DNA of 48,529 bases, taken from assembly GCA_028822585.1 (NCBI GenBank), contig JAPKDL010000013.1, positions 1 through 48,529 on the forward strand, written 5' to 3'. Origin of the DNA: Alphaproteobacteria bacterium. GTDB lineage: Bacteria > Pseudomonadota > Alphaproteobacteria > UBA8366 > GCA-2717185. Positions within the stretch are counted from its first letter, which is position 1; the number at the start of each line of letters is the position of its first letter. The notes under the pieces were generated by a model. That model was not told the DNA's origin. It made no database searches and saw nothing but the letters and a program-made list of their open reading frames with translations. Position numbers and translations under genes: made by a program. Of the stretch, positions 25,694-34,733 are shown piece by piece.

Positions 25694-27280
25694 TCAATTC
25701 GCCAGAATCATATCGGCGGCTTTTTCCGCGATCATGATCGTCGGCGCGTTGGTGTTGCCGCAGATCACATTGGGCATAACCGACGCATCGACCACGCGCA
25801 GGCCTTCCATGCCATGCACCGCCAGGCTGGGATCGACCACCGCCTTCGGGTCAACGCCCATTTTGCAGGTGCCCGCCGGATGCCAGTTGGAGGCGCCGGT
25901 GCGCCGGGCGTATTCCAGGAAAGCATCGTCGTCTTGTGCGTCGGGTCCGGGGCCCATTTCGAAGTCGAAATAGGGCTTCATGGCGGGCGCCTCCATCATA
26001 CGGCGCGCCATCCACATACCGGCGATTGAGGTCTTTCGGTCGCCTTCGGTCGCCAACATGTTGTGCCAGATCGCCGGGTGCGCATGGGGGTCAGTTGATT
26101 TCGCATGGACATGGCCGCGCCCGTCCAGGCGTAACATGGTCACTCCGATGGTGACGCCGGGTTCCCGGTCCAGCTTGCGATCCTCGACGGCCTGGTAGGT
26201 CGCGGGCAGGATTTGGAACTGCACATCGGGAGACGCTAATTCGGGCCGGGTGCGCACAAAGGCGCCGATGGGTAGTGTCGGCAGGGACAGCACTCCCTTG
26301 CGTCCGACGATGTATTTCAAGCCCTCGCCCAAGGCGCGCAATCCGCGCACCCGATCGTTGAAGGTCAGCGCATTCTTGACGCGCCAGCGCATACGAACAA
26401 CGAAATGGTCCTGTAAATTTTCGCCGACGCCGGGCAGCGCGTGGGTGAGTGGAATGCCAAGTTTGGCGAGATGCTCCGGGTCGCCAACGCCGGACAACTC
26501 CAACAATTGCGGAGAGGCGAAGGCACCGCCGGACAGGATGACGGCGCGCGCGGCGCGGGCTTCACGGGCACCGCCGTTTTGTTCAAAGGCCACGCCTGCC
26601 GCGCGTTTGCCGTCAAAGAGGACGCGTGTGGCGATGGCGTTGGCTTCGATGTCGAGATTGGAACGACTACGCGCCGGTTTCAAATAGGCGACGGAGGTGC
26701 TGCTGCGCCGACCGTTGCGGATCGTAGCTTGATGGTACCCGATGCCTTCCTGGACACGACCATTGATATCTTCGTTATAGGGGATGCCGATTTCCTGGCC
26801 TGCGGCGATCATGGCCTCGCAGATGACGCTGCGTTCGCCCACATCCGACACGCTCAACGGGCCGCCGACGCCGTGGATGTCGCTTTCGCCGCGCTGGTTG
26901 TCCTCGGCGCGTTTGAAATAGGGCAGGACTTCGTCATACGACCAGCCCCGGCATCCCATTTGCGCCCACATGTCGAAATCCTCGACCTGGCCGCGCACAT
27001 AGACCATCCCATTGATCGAACTCGATCCGCCGATCACCTTGCCGCGCGGCAGGAAGTATTTCTGGCCATAGAGATATTCTTCGGGCTCGGATTCCAGGCA
27101 CCAGTTGACGTCGGGGTTGGAGACATTCTTGCCATAACCCAGCGGCACGTGAATCCAGGGGTTTCGGTCTTCGGGACCCGCTTCCAACAACAAGACCTTG
27201 TTCGCGGACGATGCGCTCAAACGGTTGGCGAGGACACAGCCCGCCGACCCGGCACCGACAATGATATAATCGTAATCCAT
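25694..27280 (-). CDS. GMC-family FAD oxidoreductase (choline/alcohol dehydrogenase-like)
   Basis: A flavoprotein of 528 residues that oxidises a primary or secondary alcohol. The dinucleotide motif GAGSAGCVLANRL starts at residue 8. GMC signature 1 is GKVIGGSSSINGMVYVRG (near 83-100). The C-terminal active site has WHPAGTCKMG with the catalytic His, then VVDASVMPNVICGNTNAPTIMIAEKAA with the second active-site residue, Asn. The length fits choline dehydrogenase and related soluble enzymes, with no membrane anchor. It follows the DUF4387 gene by 11 bases. Confidence 0.92.
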   Translation of the reverse strand: MDYDYIIVGAGSAGCVLANRLSASSANKVLLLEAGPEDRNPWIHVPLGYGKNVSNPDVNWCLESEPEEYLYGQKYFLPRGKVIGGSSSINGMVYVRGQVEDFDMWAQMGCRGWSYDEVLPYFKRAEDNQRGESDIHGVGGPLSVSDVGERSVICEAMIAAGQEIGIPYNEDINGRVQEGIGYHQATIRNGRRSSTSVAYLKPARSRSNLDIEANAIATRVLFDGKRAAGVAFEQNGGAREARAARAVILSGGAFASPQLLELSGVGDPEHLAKLGIPLTHALPGVGENLQDHFVVRMRWRVKNALTFNDRVRGLRALGEGLKYIVGRKGVLSLPTLPIGAFVRTRPELASPDVQFQILPATYQAVEDRKLDREPGVTIGVTMLRLDGRGHVHAKSTDPHAHPAIWHNMLATEGDRKTSIAGMWMARRMMEAPAMKPYFDFEMGPGPDAQDDDAFLEYARRTGASNWHPAGTCKMGVDPKAVVDPSLAVHGMEGLRVVDASVMPNVICGNTNAPTIMIAEKAADMILAN

Positions 27281-27291
27281 TGGGTAGACCC

Positions 27292-27603
27292 TCAGTCCGG
27301 AATCTCAATATCAAGCAGCGGCGCATGTTGTTGCGCGCCGTAAATATCGGTGTCGCCGGGGTCGCCGGATTTATACAACCGGGGCACGGTGATCTTGATG
27401 GCGTAGGCGACGTCATAAGGAATGATCGACACCTCGTTATCGGACACGCCGTAGAGTTGCGCTATCAATCCTGGCTGCAAGACGCCGCTGTCGCGGACAT
27501 GGATGTAGGTTTCCTCGGTTTCGAACATGAGGTCGAGTGTGCACAGTAACGCGCCCGCGTTTTTGGAGCGCAGGACGCTTGTCAATTCAGCTAAAGTCGC
27601 CAT
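27292..27603 (-). CDS. DUF4387 domain protein
   Basis: A 103-residue protein matching DUF4387: LTSVLRSKNAGALLCTLDLMFETEETY, VRDSGVL, and VSIIPYDVAYAIKITVPR. The family is typically encoded just downstream of AtuA-like (DUF1446) proteins, sometimes fused to them, and that is the arrangement here (12 bases apart). The biochemical role is unknown. It probably forms a complex with the large partner. Confidence 0.85.
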   Translation of the reverse strand: MATLAELTSVLRSKNAGALLCTLDLMFETEETYIHVRDSGVLQPGLIAQLYGVSDNEVSIIPYDVAYAIKITVPRLYKSGDPGDTDIYGAQQHAPLLDIEIPD

Positions 27604-27615
27604 TATTTTAACACC

Positions 27616-28986
27616 TTACACTGACACATATTCGATTGGAAACGGCTCCAATGGATCGTCAATTTCCATGCGGTGCCAAATATTGAACTGGTATGTCATG
27701 CCGACGGGCATATCGGATGGCGAAAACGGGATCGCCAGATTTCCAGAAATGCATTTGCGGCCTGGAAAGTCCGTGTGCAACAATGCATAGCGCGCCTTGG
27801 CCATGATGGCTTTGCTGGTGTCTGCGTCGCTGGCCAGGACATCGACCAGAAGGCCGATTTCATGGCCGTTGAAATCCTGCACGGGTTCGCGCGGGCCCAT
27901 GGTCGCGTTCTTCCCGTAAACGCGGACGTTGAGCCGGTAGGAGTCCTTGGCGACGCCCAGATTCTGGGCTTCCAGCGCGACGCGTTCGTGACAGGATTCG
28001 ATGAAGTCGTCGATCACTGAAATCAGGATCGGGTCACGGACCCCGGCGATGAAGACCGTGCGGTATCCCGATTCCTTCACGCCTTCCAGCTTCACCGTAT
28101 AAGCGGCGGACGGTTCAAACTGGCTGCCGCTGACTTTGACGATTCGCTCGTCGAGTTGTTCGTAAACGGAATCAATCGTGACCAGTGTACCGTCTGGTTC
28201 CTCCAGACGATACGGGCTGGGATTTTCATACAAGGTGTGGGCGGCGATGCGCATACGCGTACAGCGCTTGTCCGGATGGCCCGGTTCGACCAGGAAATGA
28301 TCGTCGCGTAACGTGCCGATCACACAATCTTGCCCCGGTCGCGGCGTCGTTACTTGCCCTGCGCATTCGATGATTTTCGACAGATGCCACGATAAGCCCG
28401 CATGGGCGCCGCGCATCAGGGGAATGGCGGAATAGATCGAGGCGTCGGTCGCACGACCCGCCAGCACCACTTGGGCGCCGCCTTTCAGGGCGGCTTGAAA
28501 AGGCTCGACCCCCATCATGGCAACGACCCGTTCGCTTTGGTCGATTTCATCGTCGGTGAGTTCCGCGATGGGACCCAGGGATTCGATCTTGCCGTCGGCG
28601 AGTTTGGCCTTCAGATATTCGGCGGATTGTTCGGAATGTATTAGCGCCATGTCGAAATGCAAATTTTTCTCAGTGGCGATTTCTTCGACCACTTCGCGCA
28701 CCAGCGCCAATTGCGGTTCGCTGCCGCCCCCGCCCGCCGATCCAATCAACATGGGAATTTTCTTGTCGACGGCGGCTTCGAGCATCAGCGACAAGTCGCG
28801 CTTCAACGCTTGCCGGGACACGAAAGGAACGCCTTCGCCCAGATAATGCGGCCCGGGGTCCATGGAGCCGCTATCGGCGGCGATGAAGTCTAAATTTTGT
28901 TCAAGGCCCCGCTGAAACGCTTTTTCGGTATAGCCATATCCCAGCATTCCCGTCGTCGCCATCATCCGTATTTCTGGCATTTTCAT
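27616..28986 (-). CDS. AtuA-like (DUF1446) acyclic terpene utilisation family protein
   Basis: A cytoplasmic protein of 456 residues. The N-terminal MMATTGMLGYGYTEKAFQRGLE and FIAADSGSMDPGPHYLGEG are the DUF1446 opening. GSAGGGGSEPQLALVREVVEE and VVLAGRATDASIYSAIPLMRGAH continue it. Members are linked genetically to terpene breakdown, but many, including those paired with DUF4387, are in other catabolic clusters and lack a proven reaction. It is the first gene of the minus-strand operon, diverging from the CoA-transferase gene at 29126. Confidence 0.85.
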   Translation of the reverse strand: MKMPEIRMMATTGMLGYGYTEKAFQRGLEQNLDFIAADSGSMDPGPHYLGEGVPFVSRQALKRDLSLMLEAAVDKKIPMLIGSAGGGGSEPQLALVREVVEEIATEKNLHFDMALIHSEQSAEYLKAKLADGKIESLGPIAELTDDEIDQSERVVAMMGVEPFQAALKGGAQVVLAGRATDASIYSAIPLMRGAHAGLSWHLSKIIECAGQVTTPRPGQDCVIGTLRDDHFLVEPGHPDKRCTRMRIAAHTLYENPSPYRLEEPDGTLVTIDSVYEQLDERIVKVSGSQFEPSAAYTVKLEGVKESGYRTVFIAGVRDPILISVIDDFIESCHERVALEAQNLGVAKDSYRLNVRVYGKNATMGPREPVQDFNGHEIGLLVDVLASDADTSKAIMAKARYALLHTDFPGRKCISGNLAIPFSPSDMPVGMTYQFNIWHRMEIDDPLEPFPIEYVSV

Positions 28987-29125
28987 CCCCTGCTGTTATC
29001 CCGAGACACGGTAGCCCAGGAATTTCGGGTTGACCAGTCTAACCAAAGCAAGGCTAACCAAATCTGGGCGAATCGGTTCCGGTCGGATAAGCTGCCGTTC
29101 GGACGAATTCAGGGGGACAAGGGAC

Positions 29126-30538
29126 ATGATGGAATCGGCGTTTAAGGAATTGATGGACATTCGGGGCCTGGGTGCGCCCGACGACGATGAGGTAGAGATC
29201 ACCGGCGCGGACCCGGTGTTTTCCAGTAAGTTCAAGATTGGGGAAACTTGCGCCACGGTGCTGGCGGGGATTGGCGTTGCGGTAACCGACATCGTGGAGG
29301 AACGGTTAGGCAGTCGCCAGAAAGTTTCCGTCGATGTGCGGCGTGCGGCGGCGGCGTTGCGCAGCACGTCGTATCTGTACACCCAGGGCGCGGGCGGGGC
29401 GTTTGCGCCGATGCCGTCCAACCCGGACATGGAACACATGCGCACCATCACCCAGCCCTGGCCCGCCAAGGATGGCCGTTGGTTTCTGCCGCATTTCAAT
29501 CTGGATCATTTGCGCGACCGGGTGCTGGGCGTTTTAAAATGCGACGCGACGTCGGACTCCGTGCGCGACGCGGTTGCGCGATGGGACGCGTTGGAGCTGG
29601 AAGCCGCCATTGCCGAGGCGCGGGCGTGCGGTGCCATGGTGCGGACCAATTCGGAATGGCTCGACCACCCCCATGGCGAGGGATTGGCGTCCAAGCCGTT
29701 GGTTGAAATCACTAAGATCGGCGACAGCGACCCGGAACCTTTTACCAAATACAGCTCGCCCTTGGCGGGTGTCCGGGTGCTAGATTTGACGCGCATCCTC
29801 GCGGGTCCTATCGCCGCGCGAACCTTGGCGGAAAATGGCGCGGATGTATTGATGGTGACCGCCGAAGGCCTGCCGCAGGTTATGGAACATGTGATGGACA
29901 CCAGCCATGGTAAGCGCAGCACTTATCTGAACCTGACGGATGCGGCGGATGCGGAGACGTTGAAAAACCTGGCGCGCGGCGCGGATGTGTTCTCGCAAGG
30001 CTATCGACCGGGCGTCATGGCCGGGCATGGTTTTGGGCCCGAAGAATTGGCCGCACTACGGCCCGGAATCATCTATCTGTCGATCAGTTGTTATGGCGCG
30101 GAAGGCCCCTTTAAAGATCGCGCCGGGTGGGAGCAATTGGGGCAGACCGTCACGGGTATTTGTCATGATGGCGGCGACAATGGGCCCGCCCTGCTGCCCG
30201 CGTCGGCCTGTGATTATACGACCGGATATCTGGGCGCCTACGGTGTGTTGTTGGCGTTGGCGCGGCGTGCGCGCGATGGCGGCAGCTATCATGTGAAAGT
30301 GTCGCTATGCCAATCTGGTATGTACATTTACCGTAACGGCAAGACGAATTTTCGGGAACCGGACATGGATTTGTCGCGCGCTGAAATCGCCGCGATGCAC
30401 ACGCAGTCTGACACGGGGCATGGCGCGATCCGGCATTTGGCGCCGGTGTTGCAGCTGTCCCAAACCCAACCGAAATGGCACCGGCCAACGCCGGTGCTGG
30501 GGTCAGATGCAGCGGCGTGGTTGGAGTTGGATTTATGA
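29126..30538 (+). CDS. Family III CoA-transferase-like protein with rearranged halves
   Basis: A 470-residue member of the CaiB/BaiF superfamily with unusual order. The canonical N-terminal motif of these enzymes (SPLAGVRVLDLTRILAGPIAARTLAENGADV) appears only near residue 210. What comes first (about 1-190) resembles the C-terminal half of the family. The position that normally holds the catalytic Asp (PGYD..Q) reads AGWEQLGQ, with Glu. It would transfer CoA between acids, but the Glu makes catalysis uncertain. The frame opens at 29030; the start is taken at the ATG at 29126, preceded by AGGGGG and AAGGGA. It is the first gene of a six-gene plus-strand operon. Confidence 0.8.
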   Translation: MMESAFKELMDIRGLGAPDDDEVEITGADPVFSSKFKIGETCATVLAGIGVAVTDIVEERLGSRQKVSVDVRRAAAALRSTSYLYTQGAGGAFAPMPSNPDMEHMRTITQPWPAKDGRWFLPHFNLDHLRDRVLGVLKCDATSDSVRDAVARWDALELEAAIAEARACGAMVRTNSEWLDHPHGEGLASKPLVEITKIGDSDPEPFTKYSSPLAGVRVLDLTRILAGPIAARTLAENGADVLMVTAEGLPQVMEHVMDTSHGKRSTYLNLTDAADAETLKNLARGADVFSQGYRPGVMAGHGFGPEELAALRPGIIYLSISCYGAEGPFKDRAGWEQLGQTVTGICHDGGDNGPALLPASACDYTTGYLGAYGVLLALARRARDGGSYHVKVSLCQSGMYIYRNGKTNFREPDMDLSRAEIAAMHTQSDTGHGAIRHLAPVLQLSQTQPKWHRPTPVLGSDAAAWLELDL

Positions 30539-30999
30539 TGGCGACATTATCGTTGGAAGACCGCGAGGCCATTTACACCATGTTGAAGCGTTACCTGTGG
30601 TGCATGGACACGACCCACATCGACGGCGTGGTGGAAACATTTACGCTGGACGGTGAGGTCAAAGATGTGACCGGCAAGCGTTGGGATGCGGCAGCGGGGG
30701 GCGCGCGCGGGTTTGCCACGCATTTCCTGACCTTGCCCGACCGCCCGGACGCGCAGCATTGGGTCCAGCACATGTTTGTGGAAGACGCGGGGGATGGCGG
30801 GGCTGGCGACGCGTGGCGGGTCGTGTCCTACTGGGCGTCGCTGGCCTGGGCGCTCGGCAGCGATGAAAAATTCGTTCGGCTGTTGGGCAGCTATCGCGAC
30901 ACCTGCGTGAAGGTGGACGGCATCTGGCTGATTCGGGAGAAAATTATCGATCCGTGGAGTGGCGCCGGCGTGCCTGCTGGCGGCGCCTTCGCGCTTTGA
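30535..30999 (+). CDS. NTF2/SnoaL-like protein
   Basis: A 154-residue single-domain protein of the NTF2-like cone fold. The helix LEDREAIYTMLKRYLWCMDTTHIDGVVETFTLDGEV and the strands RVVSYWASL and YRDTCVKVDGIWLIREKIIDPW are characteristic. SnoaL-like proteins include small cyclases, dehydratases and accessory subunits; nothing here fixes the activity. Its ATG overlaps the stop of the CoA-transferase gene (ATGA), showing translational coupling. A second NTF2-like protein of another subfamily is encoded at 41796-42194. Confidence 0.8.
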   Translation: MMATLSLEDREAIYTMLKRYLWCMDTTHIDGVVETFTLDGEVKDVTGKRWDAAAGGARGFATHFLTLPDRPDAQHWVQHMFVEDAGDGGAGDAWRVVSYWASLAWALGSDEKFVRLLGSYRDTCVKVDGIWLIREKIIDPWSGAGVPAGGAFAL

Positions 31000-31014
31000 G
31001 GATTGGAAACAAAC

Positions 31015-33297
31015 ATGACGAATTTGAAGATCGGGCAAGCGCCCCGGCGTCGTGAAGACACGCGGTTTCTGACCGGTTCGGGCCGGTATATCGACGACCT
31101 TGCGTTTGATGGCCTGGTCTATGCGGTTGTGGTGCGCTCCACTCACGGCCATGCCCGTATTAACGCCGTCGACATCAGCGACGCGATGAAGGCGCCGGGC
31201 GTCTTGGCAGTGCTGACCGGGGTGGATCAGGCCGCGGCCGGGATTGAACCGATGCCGCCTTATGAACGTGCGAACCCGCATTCCGGTGAAGCGTTCTCCT
31301 ATCCCGACCAATACCCGCTGGCGGTTGACGTGGCGCGGTATGGCGGTCAACCGGTGGCGCTGGTGGTGGCGGAATCCCAGAACCAGGCGCGCGATGCGGC
31401 GGAATTGGTGTCTGTCGATTATGACGCAGCGCCGGCGATCACCACGATCGACGTGGCGCGGGAAGACCCCGCTAACTACTGTCTGCAATGGCGCACAGGC
31501 GATGACACTGCGGTGGCCGCCGGTATGAAGGCCGCGGCGCATGTGACGTCCATGTTGTTTCACAATCACCGTATCGTCACCAACCCGATGGAGCCACGTG
31601 GCGGGGTCGGAGCTTTTGATCCCGACAGCAGGCGCTATACTTTGACCGTCTCAGCCCAAAGTATTCATAACGCGCGGGATCATATCGCGGTGTCGCTGGG
31701 GGTTGCACCAAGCGATGTTCGGGTTGTCGCGGAGGATGTCGGCGGTGGCTTTGGCTCGAAGAATTTCATGTACGCCGAACAGGTTTTGGTGCTGTGGGCC
31801 GCGCGCGTCACGGGGCGCCAGGTGAAGTGGATCAACGAGCGCAGTGACGGCTTCGTGTCCGATCAACAGGCGCGCGATCATACGGCGATGGCGGAACTGG
31901 CACTTGATGGCGAGGGTCGGTTTCTGGCGTTTCGGTTGAATGGGTGCGGCAATCTTGGCGCCTATCTGACCGGCGGCATGGGTCGCCTTCACACCGATCA
32001 GTTCGCAGCCCTGCCAGGAGGGCCTTATATCATTCCCGCCATCCACTTGACCGTCGCCGCCGTGTACACCAACACGGTGCCCATCGGTGTATCGCGGGGG
32101 CCTGGTTATGCCGAATCGTCAAATATCATTGAACGGTTGATTGACCGGGCGGCGGCGGAAATGCAGCTCGACCGGTTTGAGCTGCGCCGCCGAAATCTGG
32201 CCTCCATCGCGCCATATGCGCATCCCATGGGCCTGACCATTGATAGCGGCGCGTACCTGGAAAATTTTGATGCGGCGGTCGCTCGCGCTTGCAACGAATT
32301 TGAAAATCGTCAACGTGACGCCGAATCGCGGGGGCGTCGACGCGGTCTTGGGGTCGTCTATCACATCAAGGCGACCTTTGGCGTGCCGGTGGAAAATGTC
32401 GAGCTGACCTTTGGCCCTGACGATCACCTGACTTTGGTGACGGGCACGCAATCCATTGGCCAGGGCCATGAAACCACGTTTCCGCAAATTTTGTCGGACT
32501 TGTTGGGCGTGCCGTTTGACCAGATTCGATATTGCGATGGCGACACCGACCTTATTCCCAAAGGCGGGGGTCATGGCAGTTCCCGCGCGACATCAATGGC
32601 TGGGACGGCGATGTACCGCGCGGTTCAGGACATCATCGCCAAGGGACGCCGCGTCGCCGCACATGCACTGGAAGCCGCCGAGGCGGATATTGAATTTCAC
32701 GACGGCCGTTTTCAGGTCGCGGGCACGGACCGGGATCTGGACATCATGGCGGTGGCGAAACTGGCCCGTGATGCAGGCGAAGAGGGAGGGCGTGGCCTGG
32801 ACACGTTCCATGAATATATCCGCGAAGCGCATACCTTTCCCAATGGATGCCACATCGCCGAAGTAGAGGTTGATCCGGAAACCGGCACCGTGGCGCTAAA
32901 GCGCTATACCGGCGCCGATGATTACGGAACCATCATCAACCCCATGGTCATTGAAGGACAGGTGCATGGCGCCATCGCCCAGGGCGTGGGCCAAGGCTTG
33001 ATGGAACGCGCGGTGTATGAAGAGGGCAGCGGACAATTGCTGTCGGGGTCGTTTATGGACTACCCCATGCCGCGCGCCGCCGATGTCCCATCCTTCGATT
33101 TGACCTTCAATGAAATTGCCTGCACCACCAACCCGCTGGGCGTGAAGGGCAGCGGCGAGGGCGGCGCAATCGCGGGGCTTCCTGCGATCGCTAATGCGGT
33201 GTTGGACGCGCTGGAACCTTACGGCGTTACCGAAATAGTCGGCCCAGCGACCCCGGAGAATGTGTGGCGGGCGATACAGAACGCCGCAGGGGGATAA
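31015..33297 (+). CDS. Molybdenum hydroxylase large subunit (xanthine dehydrogenase family)
   Basis: A molybdopterin-cytosine-dinucleotide-type catalytic subunit of 760 residues. The ATG at 31015 is chosen because GAGGATTGG lies upstream. The N-terminal hammerhead domain starts at RREDTRFLTGSGRYIDDL. The cofactor-binding VGGGFGSKN lies near residue 245. The conserved loop before the active site is SRGPGYAESSNIIERLID. The catalytic glutamate is in GVKGSGEGGAIAGLPA near the C-terminus. Enzymes of this family hydroxylate heteroaromatic rings or aldehydes using water, and pass electrons to separate FAD and 2Fe-2S subunits. Neither is encoded next to it, which is unusual. Confidence 0.92.
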   Translation: MTNLKIGQAPRRREDTRFLTGSGRYIDDLAFDGLVYAVVVRSTHGHARINAVDISDAMKAPGVLAVLTGVDQAAAGIEPMPPYERANPHSGEAFSYPDQYPLAVDVARYGGQPVALVVAESQNQARDAAELVSVDYDAAPAITTIDVAREDPANYCLQWRTGDDTAVAAGMKAAAHVTSMLFHNHRIVTNPMEPRGGVGAFDPDSRRYTLTVSAQSIHNARDHIAVSLGVAPSDVRVVAEDVGGGFGSKNFMYAEQVLVLWAARVTGRQVKWINERSDGFVSDQQARDHTAMAELALDGEGRFLAFRLNGCGNLGAYLTGGMGRLHTDQFAALPGGPYIIPAIHLTVAAVYTNTVPIGVSRGPGYAESSNIIERLIDRAAAEMQLDRFELRRRNLASIAPYAHPMGLTIDSGAYLENFDAAVARACNEFENRQRDAESRGRRRGLGVVYHIKATFGVPVENVELTFGPDDHLTLVTGTQSIGQGHETTFPQILSDLLGVPFDQIRYCDGDTDLIPKGGGHGSSRATSMAGTAMYRAVQDIIAKGRRVAAHALEAAEADIEFHDGRFQVAGTDRDLDIMAVAKLARDAGEEGGRGLDTFHEYIREAHTFPNGCHIAEVEVDPETGTVALKRYTGADDYGTIINPMVIEGQVHGAIAQGVGQGLMERAVYEEGSGQLLSGSFMDYPMPRAADVPSFDLTFNEIACTTNPLGVKGSGEGGAIAGLPAIANAVLDALEPYGVTEIVGPATPENVWRAIQNAAGG

Positions 33298-33368
33298 AAG
33301 AGGCTGGCCTCGCCCAGCGTGACCGGTCAGGATCAACAAAATTTGAACAGGAATGAAGGTGTAAGTGA

Positions 33369-33716
33369 ATGGCTTGGAAACGCGTGGTGACGGAAATTGG
33401 CATGGGGACGGACATTCGCGGCGGGGGCGGCGACAATACGAAAGCCGCCGTTCGCGCGCTGAAGGACGCGCTGTGGCACAACTCATTATCGGTGGCCGCC
33501 GCGTTAGGATTGGATGTCGATTCGATGCAGGTAGACGTCACCATCGGCGCCCCTAAACCCGACACGGTTGATAGGGCCGCCGTGCTGGCGGTGTTGCCGC
33601 ATGGAACCGGCACGGTGACTGTTGTCGAAGGCGGTTTGGAAATTCCCAACGATGCGGGCACGGATGTGACCATCATGGCCAGTGCCGCCGCCGTCGTGCG
33701 TCTCGACCTGCCGTAA
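33369..33716 (+). CDS. Lin0512-family protein, first copy
   Basis: A 115-residue protein of the Lin0512 family, which has no known function. The motifs are EIGMGTDIRGG, NTKAAVRALKDALWHNSL, VDVTIGAPKP and VVEGGLEIPND, ending VVRLDLP. It is followed 23 bases later by a paralogue with the same motifs, so the pair arose by tandem duplication. It sits between the molybdenum hydroxylase and a cupin gene, on the same strand. Confidence 0.8.
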   Translation: MAWKRVVTEIGMGTDIRGGGGDNTKAAVRALKDALWHNSLSVAAALGLDVDSMQVDVTIGAPKPDTVDRAAVLAVLPHGTGTVTVVEGGLEIPNDAGTDVTIMASAAAVVRLDLP

Positions 33717-33739
33717 CCAGATATAGAGGACAACAAATT

Positions 33740-34081
33740 ATGACAGCAAAACGCGTCATTCTTGAAATGGGAACCGGCAATGATTTGCACGGGGGGGATT
33801 ACACCAAGGCGGCGAAGCGCGCGGTGCAGGACGCGCTTCATCATAGTTCGCTTACTATGATCCGCACGCTCGGCGTGGATAAAAAGGATGTCCAGGTAGA
33901 CGTTACCATTGGTGTGCAAAAACCCGGCGAAGTGGACATTGATGCGGTGAAGGCAACTCTGCCCGTGGGGACAGTCACCGTGCGCGCGGTCAAAGGCGGC
34001 TTGGACGTCGCCCATGATGAAGGCGGCGACACGGCGGTCATCGCCAACGCCGCCGTCGAGGTGCGACTCGATCTGCCGTAG
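33740..34081 (+). CDS. Lin0512-family protein, second copy
   Basis: A 113-residue paralogue of the preceding protein, sharing EMGTGNDLHGG, DYTKAAKRAVQDALHHSSL, VQVDVTIGVQKPG, KGGLDVAHDEGGD and the ending EVRLDLP. Identity over the pair is roughly 45 percent by eye. Conservation of GxGxD, the TKAA segment and VDVTIG in both copies suggests that both are functional and perhaps form a hetero-oligomer. An AGAGGA sequence lies upstream of the ATG. Confidence 0.8.
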   Translation: MTAKRVILEMGTGNDLHGGDYTKAAKRAVQDALHHSSLTMIRTLGVDKKDVQVDVTIGVQKPGEVDIDAVKATLPVGTVTVRAVKGGLDVAHDEGGDTAVIANAAVEVRLDLP

Positions 34082-34151
34082 GACAAGGTGATGCTGGATT
34101 TCGATCTTCGCACAACTCAAATTCACTTGGAATTAAACGGGAGTAAAGAAC

Positions 34152-34718
34152 ATGGATGCAGCGGAACTCGTGGCGCGGTTTTCGGCAGCGGTCGACGGCC
34201 AGGGCGAATATTCACACAAGGCCGCGGTCGCGATTATCAATGAAATCAAGGAAGACCTCGACGAGGTCGCGGGCGCCATGTCTTATTTAACCGGCAGTGG
34301 TGGCAACGCGCTGCAGGCGTTCTACCGCTCGGAAAACCTCAGTCTGCTGAAGGTCCGCTTCCCCAATGGCCGCCGTACGCCGCCGCATGATCATGGCTCC
34401 TGGGCGGCGATCCTGATGTTGTCGGGGTCGGAACGAAATTCGGTTTACAAACGCAATGACGACGGATCGTTGACCTATGAACGCTCGGTCGATTTGGAGC
34501 CGGGGTCGGTCTTCTTCATGCCCGCAGGCGCTGTGCATGTCGCAGAATGCACCAGTGATGATCCCGCCATTGGCCTGCATGTTTACGGCGGCAACGTGTT
34601 GGGCGTGGAACGCAAAATGTGGGATCCGGACACGTTGAAGGAACAGGAACTCGACTGGTCAAAATACGAAGACCTGGCTCGACGCGCCTCGGCGGCAGAC
34701 GGTGCCCCGCTGGCGTAG
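34152..34718 (+). CDS. Cysteine-dioxygenase-type cupin
   Basis: A 188-residue cupin. The iron-binding His residues are visible: H79 and H81 in RTPPHDHGSWA (the HxH of cupin motif 1) and H129 in PAGAVHVAECTSD (motif 2), followed by GLHVYGGN. This fits the cysteine dioxygenase/3-mercaptopropionate dioxygenase group, non-heme iron enzymes that oxidise thiols to sulfinates; other small substrates are possible. GGGAG lies 8 bases before the ATG. It is the last gene of the plus-strand operon and converges with the dipeptidase-like gene. Confidence 0.82.
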   Translation: MDAAELVARFSAAVDGQGEYSHKAAVAIINEIKEDLDEVAGAMSYLTGSGGNALQAFYRSENLSLLKVRFPNGRRTPPHDHGSWAAILMLSGSERNSVYKRNDDGSLTYERSVDLEPGSVFFMPAGAVHVAECTSDDPAIGLHVYGGNVLGVERKMWDPDTLKEQELDWSKYEDLARRASAADGAPLA

Positions 34719-34733
34719 GGTTTGGGGCGTGGG

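Noticed and set aside
30547-31569. Minus-strand ORF of 340 codons
   Set aside because: It is antisense to the NTF2-like and molybdenum hydroxylase genes, is rich in Arg and His, and shows no domain motif.
33227-34126. Minus-strand ORF of 299 codons across both Lin0512 genes
   Set aside because: The plus-strand Lin0512 genes are conserved in motif and duplicated; this frame is their antisense shadow, and its internal repetition only mirrors the duplication.
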